From Chitinophagales bacterium (GTDB lineage: Bacteria; Bacteroidota; Bacteroidia; Chitinophagales; BACL12): 5,074 nucleotides of DNA. The translations under genes and the position numbers were made by a program. Positions 1 through 5,074 of the stretch are shown here, piece by piece. The stretch spans positions 1-5,074 of the forward strand of contig JACMJP010000330.1 in assembly GCA_014380545.1 (NCBI GenBank), given 5' to 3'. Position 1 is the stretch's first letter. Every line of letters starts with the position of its first letter. The notes beneath the pieces are model-generated. The model did not search any database, was not told where the DNA came from, and saw only the letters and a list, made by a program, of their open reading frames with translations.

Positions 1-467
1 AAAAAATGTGTTCCGCAAAAATGTTTTTTAAAATCATCACTGCGTCCTTCAATCATTAAATGGATGGGAATTCCCGATGTGTTGCTTGTAATTAATGTTC
101 CGGGTTTTCTGATGACATCCACTTTTTCAAATAGTTCTTTTTTTATTTTAAGACTTTCAATAACTACCTCAATTATCCAATCACATTCTGCAATTTTATT
201 TAAATCATCTTCAAAATTTCCGGTTGTAATTTTCTTCAGTACTTTTTGGGAATAAACCGGAGAAGGATTTTGTTTTACTGCCATTTGCAAACTATCATTC
301 ACTAATTTATTTCGCAAAGCGGGTTTCTTTTTTTCTTCTTCACTTAATTGCATGGGAATAATATCCAATAAAATTACCTGCACACCAATATTTGCAAAAT
401 GGCATGCAATACGGCTTCCCATCACACCGCTGCCAAGTACTGCTACTTTTTTAATGATTCGGTTCAT
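1..467 (-). CDS. FadN-type 3-hydroxyacyl-CoA dehydrogenase, N-terminal part (3' end beyond window)
   Basis: The visible 155 residues form the NAD-binding domain of 3-hydroxyacyl-CoA dehydrogenase, which oxidises L-3-hydroxyacyl-CoA to 3-ketoacyl-CoA in beta-oxidation in the cytoplasm. A Rossmann motif GSGVMG lies at residues 12-17, and Asp35 at the end of the second strand should hold the NAD ribose. The SNTSG segment is at 128-132. His154 of the GTHFF motif matches the catalytic histidine; its partner glutamate lies beyond the edge. The wording around GSGVMGSRIA, ADWIIEVV-like ECDWIIEVV and EGRSDDFKKHF resembles Bacillus FadN as I remember it. Full proteins of that type are near 800 residues with a fused enoyl-CoA hydratase part, which cannot be verified here. 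The start at 467 puts lysines just before the first beta strand, as usual. An in-frame ATG at 494 would add nine residues but lies inside a putative operator. The gene follows tetR on the same strand, 91 bp downstream. Confidence 0.93.
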   Translation of the reverse strand, partial: MNRIIKKVAVLGSGVMGSRIACHFANIGVQVILLDIIPMQLSEEEKKKPALRNKLVNDSLQMAVKQNPSPVYSQKVLKKITTGNFEDDLNKIAECDWIIEVVIESLKIKKELFEKVDVIRKPGTLITSNTSGIPIHLMIEGRSDDFKKHFCGTHF

Positions 468-481
468 TGTTTTTATTTTAG

Positions 482-503
482 TATCAAGTATCATGACTTG
501 GTA
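482..503. promoter_or_regulatory. Putative TetR operator before the dehydrogenase gene
   Basis: This is an imperfect inverted repeat with arms TATCAAGT (482-489) and ACTTGGTA (496-503), seven of eight positions pairing, around a 6-bp spacer. It ends 15 bp before the dehydrogenase start at 467, a position where a bound repressor would block transcription. Its outer hexamers TATCAA and TTGGTA recur in the site before tetR (1169-1192, read on the minus strand). Binding by the neighbouring TetR protein is an inference. No clear -33/-7 pair was found here. Confidence 0.4.
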
Positions 504-541
504 TTGAAATAAACTATTATTATGATTAATAAATAAATTTT

Positions 542-559
542 ATTTACTATAAAGTAAAT
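542..559. repeat. Short perfect inverted repeat at the tetR stop codon
   Basis: Arms ATTTACT (542-548) and AGTAAAT (553-559) are perfectly complementary around the 4-bp spacer ATAA. The repeat overlaps the last base of the tetR stop codon and sits in the gap before the dehydrogenase gene. With one G-C pair per stem and no T-run following it on the minus strand, it is a poor terminator. It could be a regulatory palindrome or chance in AT-rich DNA. Confidence 0.3.
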
Positions 560-1143
560 TAACTCATTAAAGCTTCCTTACTTGCTTTTTCAAATTTCCC
601 CATGATCATTTCATGCGCTTTCAATAAATAATTTTTATCGTTGTAAATACGCATCATCATAGCCGCTCCTTCAATTGCGCACACACTTTCCCTTGCAAAA
701 AATAAAGCGGCATCATCACTATATCTTTCCCTATAAATATGTGTGAGGGCATCTACCCAGTCATCAAAAAACCCTTTGATCGGCTTTCTGAATTCGGGAA
801 CCACATTATTTGTTTCCATGGCAATATTTGCCATAAGGCAAGCTCCTTCACCATTGGCAAAAACATCAATACATTTTTCTCCTAATAATTTTAATTTCTC
901 TTCTGAATTTAACTGTTCATCATACGCATATACAAATACCTTTTCCCTATAATGCTCTCTTAAAACCTCGAGAACAGAACGCATGAGATCTTCTTTAGAT
1001 GTGAAATAATGATAAATACTTCCCTTTAATAACCCGCAGGCGGTTCCGATATTTGCCATAGTAGTCCTGTGGTAACCTTGCGTACGGAAGAGGTTCAAAG
1101 CTTGTTTTATAATATCGAATTTGTTTACTTTCCTAACAGGCAT
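559..1143 (-). CDS. TetR/AcrR-family transcriptional regulator
   Basis: This is a 194-residue one-component repressor of usual TetR length. The N-terminal DNA-binding domain spans about residues 8-54: helix 1 at IIKQALNLFRTQGY (11-24), TTMANIG (27-33) beginning helix 2, and the recognition helix LLKGSIYHYFTSKEDL (38-53) with the signature IYHYF and SKEDL. The remaining 140 residues are the variable ligand-binding and dimerisation domain; they contain GEGACLMANIA and FDDWVDAL, typical of AcrR-like members. A TTG at 1149 could extend the protein by two residues, but the ATG at 1143 is the better start. The dehydrogenase gene lies immediately downstream on the same strand, so control of fatty-acid degradation with an acyl-CoA-type ligand is plausible. 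The ligand cannot be read from the sequence. An operator-like inverted repeat precedes the gene, suggesting autoregulation. Confidence 0.93.
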   Translation of the reverse strand: MPVRKVNKFDIIKQALNLFRTQGYHRTTMANIGTACGLLKGSIYHYFTSKEDLMRSVLEVLREHYREKVFVYAYDEQLNSEEKLKLLGEKCIDVFANGEGACLMANIAMETNNVVPEFRKPIKGFFDDWVDALTHIYRERYSDDAALFFARESVCAIEGAAMMMRIYNDKNYLLKAHEMIMGKFEKASKEALMS

Positions 1144-1146
1144 GCC

Positions 1147-1177
1147 CAAAGATAAATGCTTTTTTTAATTTACCAAA
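1147..1177 (-). promoter_or_regulatory. Putative Bacteroidota-type promoter of tetR
   Basis: On the minus strand TTTG (1177-1174) is followed, after 19 bp, by TATCTTTG (1154-1147). This fits the Bacteroidota -33 TTTG and -7 TAnnTTTG consensus and its usual spacing. The -33 element lies inside the operator-like repeat, so repressor binding would compete with RNA polymerase. The predicted transcription start falls at or just inside the ATG at 1143, implying a leaderless or nearly leaderless mRNA, which is a reason for caution. Confidence 0.4.
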
Positions 1178-1192
1178 CGTTTGTTTGATAAA
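1169..1192. promoter_or_regulatory. Putative TetR operator before tetR
   Basis: This is a 24-bp inverted repeat with arms TTTACCAAAC (1169-1178) and GTTTGATAAA (1183-1192), nine of ten positions pairing, around spacer GTTT. A perfect palindrome CAAACGTTTG (1174-1183) lies within it. It sits 26-49 bp before the tetR start and covers the predicted -33 element, the classic layout for TetR-family autorepression. The plus-strand gene starts about 150 bp away, so control of that gene is less likely. Binding is inferred from position and symmetry. Confidence 0.55.
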
Positions 1193-1292
1193 ATTTGTGA
1201 CAACTAACTTATATTGGAAGAAATTATATGTCAGCAACAGGAACGTTCATTTCAAACAAGTCATGCGTAAATTTTATCACATTGCAATTCCT

Positions 1293-1300
1293 TAATTTTG
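1293..1300 (+). promoter_or_regulatory. Possible -7 element for the gene at 1340
   Basis: TAATTTTG matches the Bacteroidota -7 consensus TAnnTTTG exactly and lies 40 bp before the ATG, which would give a leader of about 30 nt. No convincing TTTG is found at the right distance upstream; only a T-run at 1272-1275 is near. In AT-rich DNA this match could be chance. Confidence 0.3.
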
Positions 1301-1339
1301 AGTGTTTACAATTTTTAAATATCTTCAGCAGCATCCGCA

Positions 1340-2464
1340 ATGAACCGATTTTTTGAAATAATATATTCAAGCAGAAGAACTATTTTATTATGCAGCGTTA
1401 TTCTGCTGATAGTTACAGAAGCAATATTTTTCATTTACGATATATCAGGATCTGAATATAATATAATTTTGGGCGCAGGATTATTCTTTTGTTTTATGAT
1501 ACTACTTGTTTTACTAAATGTTTTTTTAAGGAAGAAGGAATCGGTTGAAGAGAATGAAATAATTCCGGAAAAGAAAGAATCAAAAAATGATGATCTGCAT
1601 GAAAGATATAAACCTGAGGTAATAAAAGAGAATGTGGTCACCGGGATTGAAAAAGAAATTATTATTGAGGTAGAGCAACCAGTTCAAATACATACAGACG
1701 AAATAAAAATTTCAGAACCAATAAATACCTCGGTTGAAATAATTGAGAATATATTGCCACCTGAAGAAATAAACACAATAATAGTGGATCTTTCAGCACA
1801 GGAAAAAAGACCTGAGGAAATAATCCCCGAATTAGAAATACAAACTGAAATGGTTATCCGTGAACAAAAACTAAATGAACAGGAATTACAGGAAAATACA
1901 ATTCCTGAAGAACCAATCTTAACGAATACACATGAAAATATCATGGAAGACGCCGGACAACTTAATACAATTATTCATGAATTTACACATGAATTAAAAT
2001 TAAAGAATGAATTGAGTGAAGCTGATGTGCTGAAATACTTAGTTGAAAAAATTGAAAAGACATTTGATGAATTTTCAATTATTATTTATGGTAGTGGCAC
2101 AAGGCAATTATATATGGGAGCAGAGGCTATAGGCATACACATTGACAGGATAGCTAATTTTTATAACGACCAGGACCAATTTAAGGGAGAGCTTACAAGA
2201 TATGATATGCAATTATTAAGTTTAATTGATTTTGCAGATACAACAATTCGCAAAGTAGAAAAATTTGAACCTTCAAATATTTATCTTAAAGAACAACTAA
2301 TACAATTAATAAAATTAATTTATTCGACTAAATTATTCGTTATGCTTGAAAAGTATGATGAATTATTTTCGAAAGTTGAGCATGCACCGGCAGCTAAAAC
2401 AATAGAACAAATATCAGATAAAATGAAAGAAGTAAAAATGAGCATGCTGATGCTGGAGAAATAA
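1340..2464 (+). CDS. Two-helix membrane protein with acidic linker and helical C-terminal domain, function unknown
   Basis: I do not recognise this 374-residue protein. A short basic N-terminus (Arg12, Arg13) precedes two hydrophobic segments at about residues 15-33 and 42-63. A second basic cluster (Arg64, Lys65, Lys66) follows, so both termini should face the cytoplasm as a hairpin in the inner membrane. Residues about 67-210 are low complexity, rich in Glu, Ile, Pro and Lys, with recurring PEE-like patches such as PPEEI, RPEEIIPE and IPEEPI, and are probably disordered. Residues about 210-374 look like a compact alpha-helical domain, beginning near LNTIIHEFTHEL and ending in a methionine- and lysine-rich helix. 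No enzyme motif stands out. The start has no Shine-Dalgarno sequence, which is normal for Bacteroidota. The gene is monocistronic, diverges from tetR and ends at a strong terminator. A scaffold or envelope role would be a guess. Confidence 0.85.
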   Translation: MNRFFEIIYSSRRTILLCSVILLIVTEAIFFIYDISGSEYNIILGAGLFFCFMILLVLLNVFLRKKESVEENEIIPEKKESKNDDLHERYKPEVIKENVVTGIEKEIIIEVEQPVQIHTDEIKISEPINTSVEIIENILPPEEINTIIVDLSAQEKRPEEIIPELEIQTEMVIREQKLNEQELQENTIPEEPILTNTHENIMEDAGQLNTIIHEFTHELKLKNELSEADVLKYLVEKIEKTFDEFSIIIYGSGTRQLYMGAEAIGIHIDRIANFYNDQDQFKGELTRYDMQLLSLIDFADTTIRKVEKFEPSNIYLKEQLIQLIKLIYSTKLFVMLEKYDELFSKVEHAPAAKTIEQISDKMKEVKMSMLMLEK

Positions 2465-2487
2465 ATTATTGAATAAAATAACCTATT

Positions 2488-2524
2488 AAAACACCGCCTG
2501 AAATATTTCAGGCGGTGTTTTTTT
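2488..2524. terminator. Strong intrinsic terminator, probably bidirectional
   Basis: Stem arms AAACACCGCCTG (2489-2500) and CAGGCGGTGTTT (2509-2520) pair perfectly, with further A-T pairs at both ends of the stem. Seven T residues follow on the plus strand (2518-2524). It lies 24 bp after the stop of the 1340-2464 gene. On the minus strand it lies just after the stop at 2532 of the lipoprotein gene, with a shorter T tract of four, so it likely serves both convergent genes. Confidence 0.93.
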
Positions 2525-2531
2525 GAATCAC

Positions 2532-2968
2532 TTATATTTTTTCAAAATGCATTTCTTCAGAGGGTGAATCATCTTTCAATTTCATTGCTGTATCACTTAA
2601 TTCAGTGATAAGCCAGCTTACGTCTAATTCATCCATTTGTTTGTTGCCTGCAATAGTGCATTCTATTTCTTTATCATACAGTGGGTCGTCATCACTACTT
2701 TTAATGATCCATGTTCCCGCAAATTCCAATACCCCGTTTGAAGCAGTGATAGTTCTGTCTTCGTTAAAATTAAAACTGTATCCGTTAAAATCACCCGTAC
2801 TTTCTCCATCGCTGTTATCAAAATGGTAAGTTACTTTCCAGCTACACCATCTAATGTAGATGTAACTTCTGATGTAGTAAGGTCACTCAAAACAGCATCG
2901 TCGTTGCTGCACGATGCAAGCATCACAATTACAAGTGCTGTTGCAATAATAAATTCGATCTTTTTCAT
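2532..2968 (-). pseudogene. Lipocalin-like small lipoprotein, split by an apparent frameshift
   Basis: The ATG at 2968 opens a 45-residue frame with a lipoprotein signal peptide: MKK, a hydrophobic stretch and the lipobox LASC with Cys20, followed by SNDD. It stops at TAA 2833-2831. The rest of the protein continues in another frame from about 2840 to 2532: WKVTYHFDNSDGES, then FNGYSFNFNEDRTITASNG, GTWIIKSSDDD and a C-terminal MHFEKI. This alternation of GxW, tyrosine and phenylalanine strands resembles lipocalin-like lipoproteins common in Bacteroidota, where WKVTYxFD opens the mature barrel. One base missing near 2841-2845 explains the break; restoring it gives a protein of about 145 residues reading DGV-x-WKVTYHF. 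The gene may be a recent pseudogene, carry an assembly error, or less likely use -1 frameshifting. Either piece alone is unlikely to fold: the first lacks the barrel and the second lacks an export signal. Cell location would be lipid-anchored in the envelope. Confidence 0.8.
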
Positions 2969-3098
2969 ATTATTTAATTTTTATAATCGCAATAACTGTG
3001 TGGTGAAGGATTTCGTTTCATCAAATGAGTGACAGATTTTTACACTTTCCACTAAAAACGTCAGATAAATTGGATAACTTTCTGTTTCATTTTTATAT

Positions 3099-4652
3099 AT
3101 GCAAGGTAAGTTTCTATCAATAATATTTATTCTGATGATTTGTTGCACAAATTTATTCTCTCAAACCCCAACATGGAGTGAATCTATCGCAAGCATCATT
3201 TATAATAATTGTTCTTCCTGTCATCATGATGGAGGTATTGCTCCTTTTGCATTGATGAGTTATGTGGATGCAGTTGATAATCATCATGAAATTCTGGATG
3301 CAGTTATTGAAAAAGAAATGCCTCCGTGGCCTGCTGATCCCGAGTATCGTCATTTTAAAGATGAAGCAGTATTAAGTGAAGATGAAATAAATTTAATTAC
3401 GGAATGGATAAATAATGAAGCACCGGAAGGTGATCCTGATCTTGCTCCGGCTCCTCCTGAATTTATTGATAGCGGATCCTTGTTAGATACAATTGATTTT
3501 ACAGTTCAAATTGAACCATATACATTACAATATGATGAAGATGAATATCGCTACTTTGTAATTCATACTGATTTTACAGAAACTGTTTATGTAAATAAAA
3601 TTGAAGTATTTGCGGGTTTACCGAGTATAGTGCATCATGCAGATATTTATTATGATGAAAGCGACGAATCAGCAACATTAGATCTGCTTGATCCCCTTTC
3701 GGGATTTAATGGAAATACTGGCTATCCCTCTGTTGATTATTATATGAATGCATGGCAACCCGGTGGAAATATTGCTTCCTATCCTGATAACTGGGGAATT
3801 GAAGTTCCGCCGGGTGTTGATTTTGTTGTGGAAATTCATTATGGTCCGGGCGGAATAGGTTTAATTGATTCGACAAAGATGCACTTGCAATTTATAAAAG
3901 ATCCGGGAGATGATGTAAGACCTGTATATGTTGGATGGTTATTGAATGGACCAGCAACAGGATCACTGATTATTCCTGCAAATGAAATTGTAACATTCGA
4001 ACAGGAATATACACTTCCCGTAAAAAAATCTTTTATTTCCATTTGTCCGCATATGCATTTATTAGGTAAGTCATACAAGGTTTGGTATGAACATGATGGT
4101 GATTCTGTGAATTTAATTAATATTCCACAATGGGATTTTCACTGGCAGAAATATTATACCTTCCAAACTGTTCAGGTAATTCCGGGAGGAGCAAAAATTA
4201 AGGCTGTTGCAACATATGATAATACATCAGGTAATCCTGAAAATCCTAATGATCCTCCTATAACAATATATAACGGACCAACAACTAAAGATGAAATGCT
4301 GATGACCTATTTTATTTATACGAATTATAAATCAGGAGATGAAGATATAATTCTCGACAGTACATATGTGAATTCAGTTTTTAATTATGAAGATGCTGAA
4401 GCCGGGACATTTAATGTTTATCCAAATCCGGCAACAGATAATTTTATTATTCACGGGAATCTATTCAATGAAACAACGGTGAGTATAAGATTAATAAATT
4501 CATCAGGACAGGTATTGCAAAAGAAAAATATTTTGGAAAATGTTTCTGCAATAAACGAAAATATGAATATAAAAAATTATCCCGCAGGTGTTTATTTTAT
4601 TGATATAATTTCACAACAAGGGCGGTCACGAATTATGTTTGAAAAGATATAA
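3099..4652 (+). CDS. Secreted heme c / PHM-like copper monooxygenase with T9SS type A sorting domain
   Basis: This is a 517-residue secreted protein. A signal peptide covers about residues 1-21, probably cut at LFS/Q. A short cytochrome c-like domain follows, with heme motif CSSCH (38-42) and a likely axial Met74 in EMPPWPAD. From about 130 to 425 it matches the two-domain fold of copper type II monooxygenases such as peptidylglycine alpha-hydroxylating monooxygenase (PHM). One copper site would be His179-His180 (SIVHHADIYYD) and His247 (VEIHYGPGG). The other would be His318 and His320 (PHMHLLGKSY) plus Met400 (KDEMLMTYF). The C-terminus (438-517) carries FNVYPNPATDNF and ends in GVYFIDI and RIMFEKI, a T9SS type A tail for export and cell-surface attachment or release. 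The substrate is unknown; hydroxylation by O2 with the heme as electron route is inference. A weak TAACTTTC (3075-3082) is the only promoter hint. The gene is monocistronic and divergent from the lipoprotein gene. Confidence 0.93.
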   Translation: MQGKFLSIIFILMICCTNLFSQTPTWSESIASIIYNNCSSCHHDGGIAPFALMSYVDAVDNHHEILDAVIEKEMPPWPADPEYRHFKDEAVLSEDEINLITEWINNEAPEGDPDLAPAPPEFIDSGSLLDTIDFTVQIEPYTLQYDEDEYRYFVIHTDFTETVYVNKIEVFAGLPSIVHHADIYYDESDESATLDLLDPLSGFNGNTGYPSVDYYMNAWQPGGNIASYPDNWGIEVPPGVDFVVEIHYGPGGIGLIDSTKMHLQFIKDPGDDVRPVYVGWLLNGPATGSLIIPANEIVTFEQEYTLPVKKSFISICPHMHLLGKSYKVWYEHDGDSVNLINIPQWDFHWQKYYTFQTVQVIPGGAKIKAVATYDNTSGNPENPNDPPITIYNGPTTKDEMLMTYFIYTNYKSGDEDIILDSTYVNSVFNYEDAEAGTFNVYPNPATDNFIIHGNLFNETTVSIRLINSSGQVLQKKNILENVSAINENMNIKNYPAGVYFIDIISQQGRSRIMFEKI

Positions 4653-4664
4653 TTAAAAATTAAT

Positions 4665-5074
4665 TTAGATATCCCAGCCAATATCCCTTCTGAAATATCT
4701 GCTTTCAAAATAAATTCTTCCGGCATTTACATAACAGTTGCGCAATGCTTCGCTCAGATCTTTTCCATAACTTGTAACAGCTAATACCCTTCCGCCGCTT
4801 GTAATTAAATTATTTGTTTCATCAGTTTTGGTTCCTGCATGAAACAATAAACAATCTTCAGTATTTTCAATTCCTGTTATTATTTTCCCTTTTTCAAACT
4901 CTTCCGGGTAGCCATGGCTTGCAAGAATGACTGTAGCGCATGCCCTTTCATCAGTCTCTAATTTTTTACTTCCTAAGTTATTTTCAGTAACTGCTTTAAA
5001 AAGATCTATTATATCATTTTTTATTCTCGGTAAAATAACCTGTGTTTCGGGATCACCCAGTCTTGCATTGTATT
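4665..5074 (-). CDS. purD: Phosphoribosylamine--glycine ligase, C-terminal part (5' end beyond window)
   Basis: The visible 135 residues are the C-terminal third of PurD (GAR synthetase), an ATP-grasp enzyme that joins glycine to 5-phosphoribosylamine in step two of purine synthesis in the cytoplasm. The piece opens with YNARLGDPETQVILPRIKND, the end of the ATP-grasp core whose Asn and Glu help hold Mg-ATP. The C-terminal domain then shows DERACATVILASHGYP, a KGKIITGIE strand, FHAGTK, SGGRVLAVTSYG and the terminal RYFRRDIGWDI. All match the order and wording of E. coli PurD as known, without gaps or stops. The usual length is about 420-430 residues, so roughly 290 residues lie outside. It ends 12 bp from the convergent monooxygenase stop, and no G/C-rich terminator lies between them. 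No functional link with its neighbour is apparent. Confidence 0.97.
   Translation of the reverse strand, partial: YNARLGDPETQVILPRIKNDIIDLFKAVTENNLGSKKLETDERACATVILASHGYPEEFEKGKIITGIENTEDCLLFHAGTKTDETNNLITSGGRVLAVTSYGKDLSEALRNCYVNAGRIYFESRYFRRDIGWDI

Noticed and set aside
64..255. Plus-strand open frame of 63 codons.
   Set aside because: It lies antisense to the dehydrogenase gene, whose translation is a clear family match; the plus-strand product resembles nothing.
1144..1149. TTG start two codons upstream for tetR.
   Set aside because: The ATG at 1143 is in frame, and the DNA-binding domain begins after it, so the extension is not needed.
1435..1944. Minus-strand open frames of 68 and 86 codons.
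   Set aside because: They are shadows of the Glu/Ile-rich linker and membrane region of the plus-strand gene, giving only Ser/Ile/Phe-rich low-complexity translations.
2605..3032. Two overlapping plus-strand open frames (2605-2829 and 2823-3032).
   Set aside because: They are antisense to the lipoprotein gene, which shows a signal peptide, lipobox and barrel motifs on the minus strand.
2969..3098. The 130-bp divergent region between the lipoprotein and monooxygenase genes, searched for promoters and small RNAs.
   Set aside because: Only a one-mismatch -7 element (3075-3082) and scattered AT-rich boxes were seen, with no convincing -33/-7 pair, hairpin or repeat.
3141..3146. Cys15-Cys16 in the monooxygenase leader, considered as a lipobox.
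   Set aside because: The preceding residues LMI lack the small residue needed before the cysteine, and an ordinary signal peptidase site LFS/Q follows; a T9SS cargo with a lipid anchor at the N-terminus would also be unusual.
4651..4665. Perfect AT-only palindrome AATTAA-AAA-TTAATT between the convergent monooxygenase and purD stops, considered as a terminator.
   Set aside because: The stem has only six A-T pairs and no G-C, too weak for an intrinsic terminator; chance is likely in such AT-rich DNA.
1..5074. A previously undescribed multi-gene system such as a defence island, mobile element or biosynthetic cluster.
   Set aside because: Neighbouring genes are in mixed orientations with unrelated roles, and no repeats, transposase, nuclease or other system hallmarks are visible.

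Overview
The window reads as ordinary chromosomal DNA from a member of the Bacteroidota, probably an environmental Chitinophagales/Saprospiria-like lineage. The phylum call rests on four things: a secreted protein ending in a type IX secretion (T9SS) type A sorting domain, AT-rich sequence, near absence of Shine-Dalgarno motifs before the starts, and promoter elements of the TAnnTTTG kind. The lineage within the phylum is a guess. I see no RNA gene, insertion sequence, CRISPR array or phage gene.

Left part (1-1192, all minus strand): a TetR/AcrR repressor gene (559-1143) is followed 91 bp downstream by the 5' end of a FadN-type 3-hydroxyacyl-CoA dehydrogenase (1-467, cut by the window edge). 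Both starts are preceded by an imperfect inverted repeat with the same outer hexamers, TATCAA and TTGGTA. This suggests a small self-regulated fatty-acid beta-oxidation unit.

Middle (1193-2968): a plus-strand gene (1340-2464) encodes a 374-residue protein with two N-terminal membrane helices, a long acidic low-complexity linker and a helical C-terminal domain of unknown function. It ends at a strong hairpin terminator (2488-2524). On the other side, on the minus strand, lies a small lipocalin-like lipoprotein gene (2532-2968). That gene carries an apparent single-base deletion which splits the reading frame just before a tryptophan expected in the mature domain.

Right part (2969-5074): a 130-bp divergent intergenic region separates the lipoprotein gene from a plus-strand gene (3099-4652). 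Its product is a secreted copper monooxygenase of the peptidylglycine alpha-hydroxylating type, with an N-terminal heme c motif and a T9SS tail. All expected copper ligands and a plausible heme axial methionine are present. It converges, with 12 bp between the stops, on the 3' end of purD (4665-5074, minus strand, cut by the window edge).

Apart from the tetR/dehydrogenase pair the genes do not look functionally linked. No multi-gene novel system is evident. The most interesting items are the heme-copper secreted oxidoreductase, the paired operator sites around tetR and the broken lipoprotein.
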